A DNA stretch of 24,829 bases, from contig CAAGQX010000164.1 in the NCBI GenBank assembly GCA_900772235.1, positions 1 to 24,829 of the forward strand, written 5' to 3'. The DNA is from Clostridia bacterium (GTDB taxonomy: Bacteria; Bacillota; Clostridia; TANB77; CAG-508). Both the position numbers and the translations under genes were made by a program. Shown here piece by piece: positions 1 to 8,881 of this stretch. The notes under the pieces are model-generated. The model made no database searches. It saw only the letters and a list, made by a program, of their open reading frames with translations, and was not told the origin of the DNA. Position 1 is the first letter of the stretch. The number at the start of each line of letters is the position of its first letter.

Positions 1-126
1 CCGCTAAGAGAGATTTAGAAATTCTATGAGGTGAGTGGGCAGCGGTCAAATTTGAAAAATATTATATTAATTTTTAAATACCGTAAAGTTAAGCAAATTA
101 CAATTTGTTAATTTTATTTCCTTTTA
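1..126. other. Left edge, no gene recognised
   Basis: All forward frames close within the first 35 bases, so at most a few C-terminal codons of an upstream gene could be present. CCGCT (1-5) and AGCGG (41-45) could pair and may be the end of a structured RNA or a leader, but I do not recognise the family. The rest is AT-rich spacer leading to the secA promoter. Confidence 0.3.
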
Positions 127-155
127 TTGCAATATATGCTAAATCGTGATATATT
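127..155 (+). promoter_or_regulatory. Sigma-A type promoter of secA
   Basis: TTGCAA (127-132) and TATATT (150-155) are separated by 17 bases. The predicted transcript start is near 162. A GAAAGGGA Shine-Dalgarno stretch lies ahead of the secA ATG. Confidence 0.6.
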
Positions 156-197
156 ATGAAAGTAAATTTTTATATCGAAAGGGATGTTATTTAAATA

Positions 198-2949
198 ATG
201 GGATTAATTAGTAAAATATTTGGAACTTATAGTGAAAGAGAAGTAAAAAGAGTTCAACCTCTTGTAGATAAAATAAACAGTTTAGAACCTGAAATATCTG
301 CTTTGTCCGATAATGATTTAAAAGAAAAAACAAATGAATTTAAAGCAAGGTTAGAAAAAGGAGAAACATTAGACGATTTATTACCAGAAGCCTTTGCAGT
401 TGTTAGAGAAGCTTCAAAAAGAGTTTTGGGAATGAGACATTTTGATGTTCAATTAATTGGTGGAATTATTTTACACCAAGGAAGAATTGCAGAAATGAAA
501 ACTGGTGAAGGTAAAACTTTAGTTGCAACTTTACCTGTATATTTAAATGCACTAGAAGGAAAAGGCGTGCATGTTGTTACTGTAAACGACTACCTAGCTA
601 AAAGAGATAGCGAATGGATGGGAAAATTATATAAATTCTTAGGGTTAACTGTTGGGTTGGTTGTTGCAGGTATGAGGCCTGAACAAAAAAGAGAAGCATA
701 TAATGCAGATGTAACTTATGGAACAAATAATGAGTATGGTTTTGACTATTTAAGAGATAATATGGTTACTTATAAAAACCAACTAGTTCAAAGAGATTTA
801 AATTATGCCATAGTAGACGAGATAGATAGTATTTTAATTGATGAAGCTCGTACACCACTTATTATTTCGGGAACAGCAGAAAGCTCATCAGATTTATACA
901 AAAAGGCAAATGATTTTGCTAAAAGATTACAATCTAAAGTATTAGTTGAAGAAGATGTAAAAGATGAAAAGCAAGCAGAAGACAATGAAAAGTTTGATTA
1001 TATTATAGACTTAAAGGCAAAGTCTGCAACTTTAACAGCTAAAGGTATAAAAAAAGCAGAGGAATATTTTAAATTAGAAAATTTAAATGATATAAACAAT
1101 TCTGAAATTGTTCATTACATTAACCAAGCATTAAAAGCTAATGGCATTATGAAAAAAGATATAGATTACATTGTTAAAGACGGAGAAGTTTTAATTGTAG
1201 ATGAATTTACAGGAAGAATTATGTATGGAAGAAGATATAACGATGGTTTACATCAAGCAATTGAAGCTAAAGAAAATGTTAAAATTGCTAATGAATCTAA
1301 AACCCTTGCAACAATTACATTTCAAAATTATTTTAGAATGTATAATAAACTTGCAGGTATGACTGGTACAGCTATGACAGAAGAAGATGAATTTAGAGAA
1401 ATTTATAATTTAGATGTTATTAGTATTCCTACAAATAAACCAATGATAAGAAAAGATAATAATGACATTATATATAAAAATGAAAGAGCTAAATTCAAAG
1501 CAGTTGTAAATGATATTAAAGAAAGCTATGCTAAAGGCCAACCAGTATTAGTTGGTACAGTTTCAATAGAAAAATCTGAAAAATTAAGTGCAATATTAAA
1601 TAGAGAAGGTATTAAGCATCAAGTTTTAAATGCAAAATATCACGAAAAAGAAGCTGCTATAATTGCACAAGCAGGTAAATATGGTGCTGTTACTATTGCA
1701 ACTAATATGGCTGGTCGTGGTACTGATATTATGCTTGGTGGAAATACCGAATTTATGGCAAAACAAGAAATGAGAAAGCAAAATATTCCTGAAGAATTAA
1801 TTGAACAATCTACTGCACATAATGAAACAAGTGATGAAGAAATACTAAATGCAAGAAAAATGTTTAATGAGCTTGAAGATAAAATGTCTAAAGAAATTAA
1901 AGAGGAGAAAGAAAAAGTTATTCAAGCTGGAGGGCTTAAAATAATTGGTACAGAAAGGCACGAATCAAGAAGAATTGATAATCAGCTTCGTGGTCGTAGT
2001 GGTCGTCAAGGAGATGTTGGTGAATCTAGATTTTATATAGCACTTGATGATGACCTTATGAAAATTTTTGGTGGAGATATGATTACAAATCTTTACAACA
2101 CATTAAATGCAGATGAAGATATGCCAATACAAGCAAGTTTCTTATCAAAAGCAGTTGAAACTGCTCAAAAGAAAGTTGAAGGTAAGAACTTTAGCATAAG
2201 AAAGTATGTATTACAATATGATGATGTAATGAATATTCAAAGAGAGATAATATACAAACAAAGAAGAGAAGTTTTAGACGGAAAAAACTTAAAAGATACT
2301 ATACACAATATGATGGACTTTACAATTTCTGAAATAATTGCAACACATATGTCAGACCCAGAAAGTTTTAATAAAGAAGCATTTTTAGTAGAAGTTAAAA
2401 ATATTTTAAATATTGATACTGTAGATTCAATAAATTCTAAGGACATTGGTGCCATAACAGAAGAGTTAGAAAATAAAGTGTTTGAGATTTATAGTAAAAA
2501 AGAAGAAGAATTTGGAGAAGCCCAAATGAGAGAACTTGAAAGAGTTGTCTTATTAAAAGTTGTAGACCAAAAATGGATGGATCACATAGATGCTATGGAC
2601 GAATTAAAAAACGGTATCGGACTTAGAGCATATGGTCAAAAAAATCCAGTAGAGCAATATAGAATAGAAGGCTCAGATATGTTTGAGCAAATGGTTAATG
2701 GCATAAAAATAGATGTAGTAAAAATATTATTGCATTTAAATAGAGTAGAAAATGTAGAAAGAAAATCAAATGTTAAAATTACTAAAGAAAGTTTAGAAAC
2801 AATGGATAATACTTCAAGTTCAGAAACTGCGAAACCAAATACAACCACTAGTCATACACCAATAAAAAATGAAGGACCACAAGTAGGTAGGAATGACCCC
2901 TGCCCTTGTGGAAGCCGGTAAGAAGTATAAAAATTGCTGTGGAAAATAA
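198..2949 (+). CDS. secA: Protein translocase ATPase SecA, C-terminal zinc motif behind a +1 frameshift
   Basis: SecA is the motor ATPase that pushes preproteins through SecYEG at the membrane. The zero frame gives 907 residues and stops at 2919-2921. It carries the N-terminal helicase fold with Walker A GEGKT near residue 100, the DEID Walker B (about 205-210), the preprotein cross-linking domain, the second helicase domain (NMAGRGTDI, LRGRSGRQGD) and the scaffold/wing region. The family ends in a zinc finger of the form VGRNDPCPCGSGKKYKNCC. Here the zero frame reaches DPCPCGS, then reads CGG (2916-2918) and TAA. Skipping C2916 gives G-KKYKNCCGK and a stop at 2947-2949, for 916 residues. The last two zinc ligands (CC) are therefore made only if +1 frameshifting occurs. 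In the zero-frame product the zinc site, which contacts SecB and phospholipid in model bacteria, is incomplete. Single-gene transcript followed by a terminator. Confidence 0.95.
2913..2921 (+). other. Putative +1 frameshift site AGC-CGG-TAA in secA
   Basis: The zero frame reads AGC CGG TAA. The +1 frame reads AGC (C) GGT AAG and restores the conserved GSGKK sequence. Slippage of the P-site tRNA from AGC to GCC would not re-pair well, so out-of-frame entry of tRNA-Gly at GGT past a starved CGG is the simplest mechanism. A stop codon directly follows CGG, so slippage of a tRNA on CGG is a second option. Confidence 0.6.
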
Positions 2950-2954
2950 AAAAG

Positions 2955-2977
2955 AAAAGCCCTTTAAGGGCTTTTTT
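2955..2977. terminator. Bidirectional intrinsic terminator
   Basis: AAAAGCCC (2955-2962) pairs with GGGCTTTT (2968-2975), and T-runs on both strands make it usable in both directions. It lies between convergent secA and the kinase fusion gene. Confidence 0.8.
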
Positions 2978-3975
2978 CATCTTTCATCTTGTTCTAGTTT
3001 TTCTATAGGCGGTTGAGGATTTGGATAAGAACCATAGATTTCTGTATATCTAAACCTAGCCATATCTTCAAAATCATATGCATATGAAGGGTTATAAGAA
3101 CTAATTTCTTCATAAGTTCCTTTATGTGTTTCATAAGGTATAAGAGTTTTTCCAGCCAATATAGAAGAAACCACTCTATGATGACCATCTAGAACATAAT
3201 CATATCCTTCATAATTAGCACTATATATTAAAGAACTTGGATAATAGCCTGTGCTGTTTATTGACTCTGAAATTTTAATAAGTTTTTCAGCCGAAGTATT
3301 TCTAGAGCTTTGCGTAGGTAAAAAACATTTTGGATTTTTCCACTTTTTTGCAAAATATTTATTTTCCATTTTTAGATGTGCACATTCAAAAATAGTTTCA
3401 GCAACATCTTTACTCTTAGCATAAGATGTATCAATTACTAAATCATAATTTTCTTCATCTTCTAAGTCAACATTATATAATCTTAAGTATCTTTGACGTT
3501 CGCTTTCTTTTCTTGCAGTAGTTGACTTAATTGCATCTTCAACAGTTGGGTATTTATCTTCAATATTTCTTGTAGGATCTTCAAAAATTCTTTTACCTGA
3601 TATACTTTCGTCAATGGTCAATCTAACTTTTAAAGAAGTAGGTATAAACTTCCATGCCATTCTAGAATCAATTATAAATATTTTATTGGGTTGGTAGTTT
3701 CTCTCTAAACGAATAGCAATATTTTTAACTTCATTGTCAATTGCTTTATCAATTTTAGGATGTGATTCAACATATTTACTAAAGTCAGCAATGTCTGTTC
3801 CGGGGTTTTTCTCAATCCACTTTTGAGCATATTTTCTAAATATACTGCCAGTAGAAAAATTAACAACTTCATAGCCTTCTGATTCGAAATATTTCTTTAA
3901 TTCTGCATATGTAGTACTTTTGCCACTGCCTGGATCCCCTGTTAAAGTTATTATAAAATTTTTACCATTTATCAT
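2977..3975 (-). CDS. P-loop (d)CMP-kinase-like domain fused to a ParB/sulfiredoxin-like domain
   Basis: 332 residues in two parts. The N-terminal half resembles small P-loop nucleoside-monophosphate kinases of the cytidylate kinase type: Walker A GDPGSGKST (13-21), a NFSTGSIFR stretch like the CMP-kinase segment after the P-loop, FIIDSR near residue 100 and a lid-like segment rich in R and K. The C-terminal part holds YVLDGHHRVVSS, with DGHHR at 263-267. This is the signature of ParB/Srx-fold domains, found in ParB CTPases and in the free-serine kinase SerK. A kinase joined to a nucleotide-handling ParB fold suggests a small-molecule phosphotransfer role, but substrate and pathway are unknown. 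The ATG follows GGAGG by 7 bases. It is monocistronic and divergent from tex. Confidence 0.75.
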   Translation of the reverse strand: MINGKNFIITLTGDPGSGKSTTYAELKKYFESEGYEVVNFSTGSIFRKYAQKWIEKNPGTDIADFSKYVESHPKIDKAIDNEVKNIAIRLERNYQPNKIFIIDSRMAWKFIPTSLKVRLTIDESISGKRIFEDPTRNIEDKYPTVEDAIKSTTARKESERQRYLRLYNVDLEDEENYDLVIDTSYAKSKDVAETIFECAHLKMENKYFAKKWKNPKCFLPTQSSRNTSAEKLIKISESINSTGYYPSSLIYSANYEGYDYVLDGHHRVVSSILAGKTLIPYETHKGTYEEISSYNPSYAYDFEDMARFRYTEIYGSYPNPQPPIEKLEQDER

Positions 3976-4035
3976 TTTTTATCCTCCAATCAAGATATTA
4001 ACTTATATAAAACATATCTTAAATCAGCTCTTTAT

Positions 4036-4064
4036 ATTATATCATAAAAGATTTACATAATCAA
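4036..4064 (-). promoter_or_regulatory. Promoter of the kinase/ParB-like gene
   Basis: On the minus strand TTGATT (4059-4064) and TATAAT (4036-4041) are spaced by 17 bases, about 60 bases upstream of the ATG at 3975. Confidence 0.6.
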
Positions 4065-4230
4065 GGGAAATTGTAAAGATGGCAAAAATACGTTCGACTA
4101 ATTTGCTCCATTTTTTACAAAAATATTAAAAATATTCTAGACAATAAATGAATAATATTGTAAAATTTAAAACATATAAAAGACAAATAATAATATAGAC
4201 AATGTTATAGTAGAGGAGATACGAAACATT

Positions 4231-6387
4231 ATGAATCAAGATATTATTAAACAAATATGTAACGAATTAAATATAGAAGCAAGACAAGCTGAAAACACTT
4301 TAAATATGCTAAGCCAAGGAGATACAGTTCCTTTTATTGCAAGATATAGAAAAGAAGCAACAGGAGCTTTAAATGAAGAACAAATTAGAAAAATTAGTGA
4401 AGTTTATGATTATCAAGAAAACTTATTAAAAAGGAAAGAAGATGTTATTCGACTTATAGATGAAAAAGGATTATTAACTGAAGAATTAAAACTACAAATT
4501 ATGAATTCGACTAAGTTGGTAGAAGTAGAAGACTTATACCGTCCATATAAAGAAAAGAAGAAAACTAAAGCAACAGAAGCAATTAAGAATGGATTGGAAC
4601 CTTTAGCAAAAATGATAATGTCTTTTCCTACTAAAGGTTCATTAGAAGAAATGGCACAGAAATTTCTAACAGAAAATGTAAAAGATACAAATTCTGCTAT
4701 TGAAGGTGCTAAATACATTATTGCCGAGTGGATTAGCGATAATGCATACTATAGAAAATGGTTAAGAAATTTCATATACAAATATGGAATTATTGAATCA
4801 AAATTAAAGAAAAATGCAGTTGATGAGTCTAATACATATGATATGTATTACGACTTTAAAGAACCAGTAAAACAAATAAAATCGCATAGAATTTTAGCGT
4901 TAAATAGGGGAGAACGAGAAAAAATATTAACGGTTAACATTACTATTGATACTGAAAAAATTATAGATTTTCTCGAAAGTAAAATTATAAAAGATAAGAA
5001 CTCTTTTGTATGTAATGATGTACGTATGGCCATTGAAGATAGTTATAAGAGATTAATTTTTCCTTCTGTTGAAAGAGAAATAAGAGCAGAATTAACAGAG
5101 AAAGCTGAAGAAGTTGCCATTGAATCTTTTGGGAAAAATTTAGAAAGTCTTCTTTTAACACCTCCAATGAAAGAAAAAGTAGTTTTAGCTTTTGACCCAG
5201 GATTTGTTAATGGTTGTAAAATTGCTGTTATAGATAAAACCGGTAAATATTTAGATTCAACTGTAATAAAACCATTCTTAAAAAATATAACTGAATTCAA
5301 TGTAAAAAAATGTAAAAATGAGATTGCAAATTTAATAAAAAAATACTCAGTTGATATTATTGCAATTGGTAATGGAACTGCATCTCGCGAGTCTGAAAAA
5401 TTCTGTGCAGAAATGATTAAAGAATATAATTTAAGTTGTAAATATGTAATTGTTTCAGAAGCCGGTGCATCTATTTATAGTGCCTCTGATGTAGCAGCAA
5501 TGGAATTCCCAGATTTGGCAATTGAAAAAAGAAGTGCAGTTAGTATAGGAAGGCGCCTTCAAGATCCATTATCAGAACTTGTAAAAATTCCACCAGATGG
5601 AATAGGAGTAGGCTTATACCAACACGATGTAGCAGATAAAAAATTAAAAGAAAGATTAGACTTTGTTACGCAAAAAGCTGTAAATAGTGTAGGCGTTAAT
5701 ATTAATACTGCATCTGCTTCCATTTTAAAATATATATCAGGAGTTACCAAGAAAAATATACAAAAAATTATTGATTATAGAGAAAAATGTGGGAAAATCA
5801 ATTCTAGGGAAGAGTTGAGGAAGGAAAAGATATTGAGTGATAAAGTGTTTGAACAGGCAATTGGCTTTTTAAGAATTGCAAATGGAACAAACCCTTTAGA
5901 TCAAACAGCAATACACCCAGAAAGCTATAATTTAGCATTAAATTTATTGAATGATTTAAATTTTAATATTGAACAAATTGGTTCAAAAGAATTAATAGAT
6001 GCATTATCTAATATTAACATAGAAGATTATGCAAAAAAATTAAACACCGACATTTATACCTTAGAAGATGTAATTACATCTTTAAAGAAACCAAACTTAG
6101 ATCCAAGAGATGAAATGCCACAACCAATATTAAAAAGTGATGTTTTAGAGTTAGACGATTTAAGAGTTGGTATGAAATTACAAGGAACAGTTAGAAATGT
6201 TGCACCTTTTGGAGCCTTTATTGATATTGGACTTCATCAAGATGGGTTAGTTCATATTTCTAAAATGTCAGAAAGATATATTAAAGATCCTTCTGATGTA
6301 GTATCTGTAGGAGATATTGTTGAATGTTATGTGTTAGATATTAATAAAGTAAAAGAAAAGGTATCTTTAAGCCTAATTAAAGTATAA
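4231..6387 (+). CDS. tex: Tex-family S1 RNA-binding protein
   Basis: 718 residues, the usual length of the Tex/YhgF family. Domains in order: Tex N-terminal helical region with the family signature VPFIARYRKEATGALNE near residue 30, a YqgF/RNase-H-like domain starting at VVLAFDPGFVNGCK (about 325), tandem helix-hairpin-helix segments (NTASASILKYISGV onward, about 490-550) and a C-terminal S1 domain (about 644-716, ending in VSLSLIKV). Tex binds nucleic acid. In Gram-positives it has been linked to transcription and to ribosome-associated RNA surveillance, though its precise role is unsettled. GAGGAG lies 11-12 bases before the ATG. prfB starts 16 bases downstream, so the two are probably co-transcribed. 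CGA, CGC and AGG arginine codons appear here, CGG does not. Confidence 0.93.
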   Translation: MNQDIIKQICNELNIEARQAENTLNMLSQGDTVPFIARYRKEATGALNEEQIRKISEVYDYQENLLKRKEDVIRLIDEKGLLTEELKLQIMNSTKLVEVEDLYRPYKEKKKTKATEAIKNGLEPLAKMIMSFPTKGSLEEMAQKFLTENVKDTNSAIEGAKYIIAEWISDNAYYRKWLRNFIYKYGIIESKLKKNAVDESNTYDMYYDFKEPVKQIKSHRILALNRGEREKILTVNITIDTEKIIDFLESKIIKDKNSFVCNDVRMAIEDSYKRLIFPSVEREIRAELTEKAEEVAIESFGKNLESLLLTPPMKEKVVLAFDPGFVNGCKIAVIDKTGKYLDSTVIKPFLKNITEFNVKKCKNEIANLIKKYSVDIIAIGNGTASRESEKFCAEMIKEYNLSCKYVIVSEAGASIYSASDVAAMEFPDLAIEKRSAVSIGRRLQDPLSELVKIPPDGIGVGLYQHDVADKKLKERLDFVTQKAVNSVGVNINTASASILKYISGVTKKNIQKIIDYREKCGKINSREELRKEKILSDKVFEQAIGFLRIANGTNPLDQTAIHPESYNLALNLLNDLNFNIEQIGSKELIDALSNINIEDYAKKLNTDIYTLEDVITSLKKPNLDPRDEMPQPILKSDVLELDDLRVGMKLQGTVRNVAPFGAFIDIGLHQDGLVHISKMSERYIKDPSDVVSVGDIVECYVLDINKVKEKVSLSLIKV

Positions 6388-6403
6388 AAAATAAGGAGGG
6401 TAT

Positions 6404-7515
6404 ATGCTAGAATTAGAAGAAAATAAAAGAGATCTAATAGCTCTTAAAGAAAAAGTCAAAAGTGTTGGTGATTCACTTTGACATTGCTACGCTAGAATGC
6501 AAATTACAAAATTTACAAGAAAAAACGAACGCACCTCGGATTTTGGGAAGATATAAAAAATTCTACATCTGTTTTATCTGAGCTTAAAAGTGTTCAAAAT
6601 AAAGTAAATAAGTACACATCTATTAAGCAAAATCTTCAAAATTTATTAGATTTGAATGAGCTATTATGCTTAGAAGAAGATAATGAACTTATAAAAGAAT
6701 TATTAAAAGACACTTTAAAATTGCAAAAAGAATTAGAAGACCTTGAACTTCAAACTTTGCTTTCTGGAAAGTACGATAAAAATAATGCTATTTTAACACT
6801 ACACCCAGGAGCAGGAGGAACAGAATCTCAAGACTGGGCAGAAATGTTATATAGAATGTATTCTAAATGGGCTGCAAGTAATGGATTTTCATTGAAAGAG
6901 TTAGATTATTTAGAAGGAGATGAAGCAGGGTTAAAAAGTGTTACATTTTTAATATCTGGCTTAAATGCATACGGATATTTAAAATCTGAAATGGGAGTGC
7001 ATAGACTAGTTAGAATATCTCCATTTGATGCAGGAGGAAGAAGACATACCTCATTTGCTTCACTTGAAGTTTTACCAGAAATTACAGAAGACATTGAAAT
7101 TGAAATAAATCCAGATGATTTAAGAATAGATACTTACAGAGCTTCAGGAGCAGGAGGGCAACACATAAATAAAACCTCATCTGCAGTTAGAATAACTCAT
7201 ATTCCTACTAATATTGTGGTCGCTTGCCAATCTGAGCGTTCTCAAATTCAAAATAGAGAAACTGCAATGAAAATGCTTAAGTCGAAATTATTGGAATTAA
7301 AGGAAAAGGAAAAGAAAGACAAAATAGAAGATTTAAAAGGAAATCAAATGGACATTGCTTGGGGAAGCCAAATTCGTTCATATGTTTTTTGTCCGTATAC
7401 ATTAGTAAAAGATCATAGAACCAACTATGAAACAGGAAATGTGCAAGCAGTGATGGATGGAGATTTAAATGGTTTTATATTCGAATATTTAAAACAAAAT
7501 GCAAAAAGTATGTAA
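6404..7515 (+). CDS. prfB: Peptide chain release factor 2, requiring two +1 frameshifts
   Basis: RF2 releases peptides at UGA and UAA. Reading starts at the ATG at 6404, 6 bases after AAGGAGGG, and runs 25 codons to CTT TGA (6476-6481), the classical autoregulatory RF2 frameshift site. The +1 frame continues DIATLECKLQ for 19 codons to CCT, then meets CGG (6537-6539). From there only another +1 step, skipping C6537, restores the family sequence (GFWEDIKNST, then DKNNAILTLHPGAGGTESQDW) to the stop at 7513-7515. With both shifts the protein has 369 residues, normal for RF2. Visible motifs are the SPF tripeptide for stop-codon recognition (RISPFDAGGRRHTSF), the catalytic GGQ (ASGAGGQHINKTSSAVR) and WGSQIRSYVF. 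An ATG at 6652 opens the downstream frame but lacks the N-terminal domain. Co-transcribed with tex. Confidence 0.93.
6463..6482 (+). promoter_or_regulatory. Programmed RF2 +1 frameshift site (CTT TGA C)
   Basis: The in-frame CTT TGA with following C matches the known prfB recoding signal. Low RF2 allows tRNA-Leu to slip to TTT and continue with GAC. A purine-rich internal Shine-Dalgarno-like stretch is only weakly represented by GTGTTGGTG just upstream. Confidence 0.9.
6534..6543 (+). other. Putative second +1 frameshift site CCT-CGG-ATT in prfB
   Basis: It lies 55 bases after the TGA of the classical site. The zero frame (after the first shift) reads CCT CGG ATT TTG and loses homology. Skipping C6537 gives CCT GGA TTT TGG GAA GAT, the family's (A/D)P-x-FW-(E/D)D segment. 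Same arrangement as in secA and cwlJ: C plus GGN. Confidence 0.6.
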
Positions 7516-7538
7516 ATTAGTACATACTTTTTGTTTTT
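7503..7538 (+). terminator. Intrinsic terminator of tex-prfB
   Basis: AAAAAGTATGTA (7503-7514) and TACATACTTTTT (7521-7532) form a perfect 12-bp stem with a 6-base loop, followed by GTTTTTT. The stem overlaps the prfB stop codon. Confidence 0.85.
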
Positions 7539-7604
7539 TAGTTCTAAACAAGACAAGTTCTGAATAATATATCTTATACTAAAAAATTAAGGAGTGTAAG
7601 ATGT

Positions 7605-7901
7605 ATGAATTATGAAGAAAAAAAGCCAATGAATACAAATGTTATTCAAAATTTAATATTAGAAAATAGGGAAAAGCTAAATGTTTCTGGAGTTCTTGAT
7701 GTTCTTAGCTTTGATGACCAAATTGTTATTATAGAAACTGAGTTAGGGCTTCTTACAGTTAAAGGCGATAATTTAAGAATTAATAAATTAAGTACAGATA
7801 CTGAAGAAGTTACAGTAGAGGGAAATGTGTTTAATTTATCTTATTCTGAAAGAAATAATAACAGTAAAGAAACTTCATTTTTTAGTAAAATATTTAAATA
7901 A
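7605..7901 (+). CDS. yabP: Sporulation protein YabP
   Basis: 98 residues, matching the small YabP/YqfC family of spore-coat-morphogenesis-related proteins. The core has the expected beta-rich pattern: ENREKLNVSGVLDVLSFDDQIVIIETELGLLTVKG then an acidic VTVEGNV segment. The C-terminal tail is Ser/Asn/Lys-rich and probably disordered. The ATG at 7605 lies 10 bases after GGAG (7591-7594). A nearer ATG at 7601 is in another frame and stops after four codons. yabQ follows after 9 bases, reproducing the yabP-yabQ-divIC order of Bacillus and clostridia, where yabP and yabQ are expressed in the mother cell. I could not place a convincing sigma-E promoter. Confidence 0.85.
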   Translation: MNYEEKKPMNTNVIQNLILENREKLNVSGVLDVLSFDDQIVIIETELGLLTVKGDNLRINKLSTDTEEVTVEGNVFNLSYSERNNNSKETSFFSKIFK

Positions 7902-7910
7902 GGTGATATC

Positions 7911-8420
7911 TTGCAAAGTGAAGTATTTGTTTTTTTAATCTTCATCCTTAATGGAGTTTTAATAGGTATACTTTTCGACTGTTTTAGAATTCTTAGAAAA
8001 AGTTTTAAAACTCCAGACTTTGTTACATACATAGAAGATGTTTTATTTGGAATTATTACTGGATTATTGCTTTTATATTCTATAATGAAATTTAATAATG
8101 GAGAAATAAGAGTATTTCTATTTTTAGGAGTTTTTATTGGGCTAACACTGTACTTATTGATTTTCAGTAACATTTTTATGAAAGCCAGTATTTTCATAAT
8201 TTCAATTATTAAGAAGATTATAAACTTTATAATAATTATACCTATAAAATTTTTAATAAAACTATTTAGAAAAATAATTTTTAAGCCTATTATTTTTATT
8301 TGCATCAATGTAAAAAGCAAACTTAAGAAAGTAAATGCTTCTATAAAACATATAAAAACAGGTTTTAAAATTTTTCAACCAAAATCTACAAAAAAAGTAA
8401 AAAATCAAAAGGATTTATGA
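7911..8420 (+). CDS. yabQ: Spore cortex biosynthesis membrane protein YabQ
   Basis: 169 residues beginning at TTG, five bases after GGTGAT. The first third matches YabQ: an N-terminal membrane segment with a GxLxGxLFDCFRILRK motif, then TPDFVTYIEDVLFGIITGLLLLYS and a third hydrophobic helix (IRVFLFLGVFIGLTLYLLIFS). The C-terminal half is Ile/Phe/Lys-rich and probably another membrane-associated helix followed by a basic tail. YabQ locates to the forespore membranes and is needed for cortex formation in Bacillus subtilis. It follows yabP directly, and a separate promoter precedes divIC. Confidence 0.85.
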   Translation: MQSEVFVFLIFILNGVLIGILFDCFRILRKSFKTPDFVTYIEDVLFGIITGLLLLYSIMKFNNGEIRVFLFLGVFIGLTLYLLIFSNIFMKASIFIISIIKKIINFIIIIPIKFLIKLFRKIIFKPIIFICINVKSKLKKVNASIKHIKTGFKIFQPKSTKKVKNQKDL

Positions 8421-8428
8421 CTTTTTTG

Positions 8429-8456
8429 TTGAAATATATATTAGATATATTATATA
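8429..8456 (+). promoter_or_regulatory. Promoter of divIC
   Basis: TTGAAA (8429-8434) and TATATA (8451-8456), 16-base spacer, directly upstream of the GGAGAG ribosome site of divIC. This would let the division gene be expressed apart from the sporulation genes before it. Confidence 0.5.
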
Positions 8457-8469
8457 CGGAGAGAAACTA

Positions 8470-8754
8470 ATGAAAAAAAAGTCTAACGGTAAGAAATTAA
8501 TAAAAAAAATATGTTTTATTGGAATAGGAATATATGTTATGTGTATTTTTATAAATCAACAAAAGACATTAAATTCTTATAAAACATCACAAGAATATTA
8601 TAAAGAAGAAATAGAAACAAAATTGGCATATCAAGACACATTAAAAGAAACACAAAGCAATATAAATTCAGAAGAATATATAGAAAAAGTCGCAAGAGAA
8701 AAATTAGATATGTATTTACCAAACGAAAGAGTATATATGGACAAAAGTAATTAA
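8470..8754 (+). CDS. divIC: Septum formation initiator DivIC/FtsB family
   Basis: 94 residues: a short basic cytoplasmic N terminus, one transmembrane helix (about 16-33, ICFIGIGIYVMCIFI), then a coiled-coil-prone extracellular segment (about 35-75) and the family ending SEEYIEKVAREKLDMYLPNERVY. DivIC pairs with FtsL and DivIB in the divisome at the septum. The YabP-YabQ-DivIC order supports the name. GGAGAG lies six bases before the ATG. Confidence 0.88.
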   Translation: MKKKSNGKKLIKKICFIGIGIYVMCIFINQQKTLNSYKTSQEYYKEEIETKLAYQDTLKETQSNINSEEYIEKVAREKLDMYLPNERVYMDKSN

Positions 8755-8760
8755 TAAATG

Positions 8761-8784
8761 AGGTAGGTGTTATATAACCTACCT
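8761..8784 (+). terminator. Hairpin after divIC
   Basis: AGGTAGG (8761-8767) pairs with CCTACCT (8778-8784), with a partly self-complementary loop. The T-tract is poor (TATGTATATATT), so termination may be incomplete and rho could receive read-through. Confidence 0.5.
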
Positions 8785-8881
8785 TATGTATATATTAACC
8801 ATCTTAAATTTTTAATTTCTTTTAACAAATTTCCAGTGTAAAATTACAAATAAAATATTTGATATATAGGGGGCAAATTTT

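Noticed and set aside
1..60. T-box or other riboswitch at the left edge
   Set aside because: The AGCGG region does not match the T-box bulge sequence and too little is present to model.
6652..7515. prfB starting at the ATG at 6652
   Set aside because: It would lack the N-terminal domain; clear RF2 sequence with ribosome site and CTT-TGA signal extends upstream to 6404.
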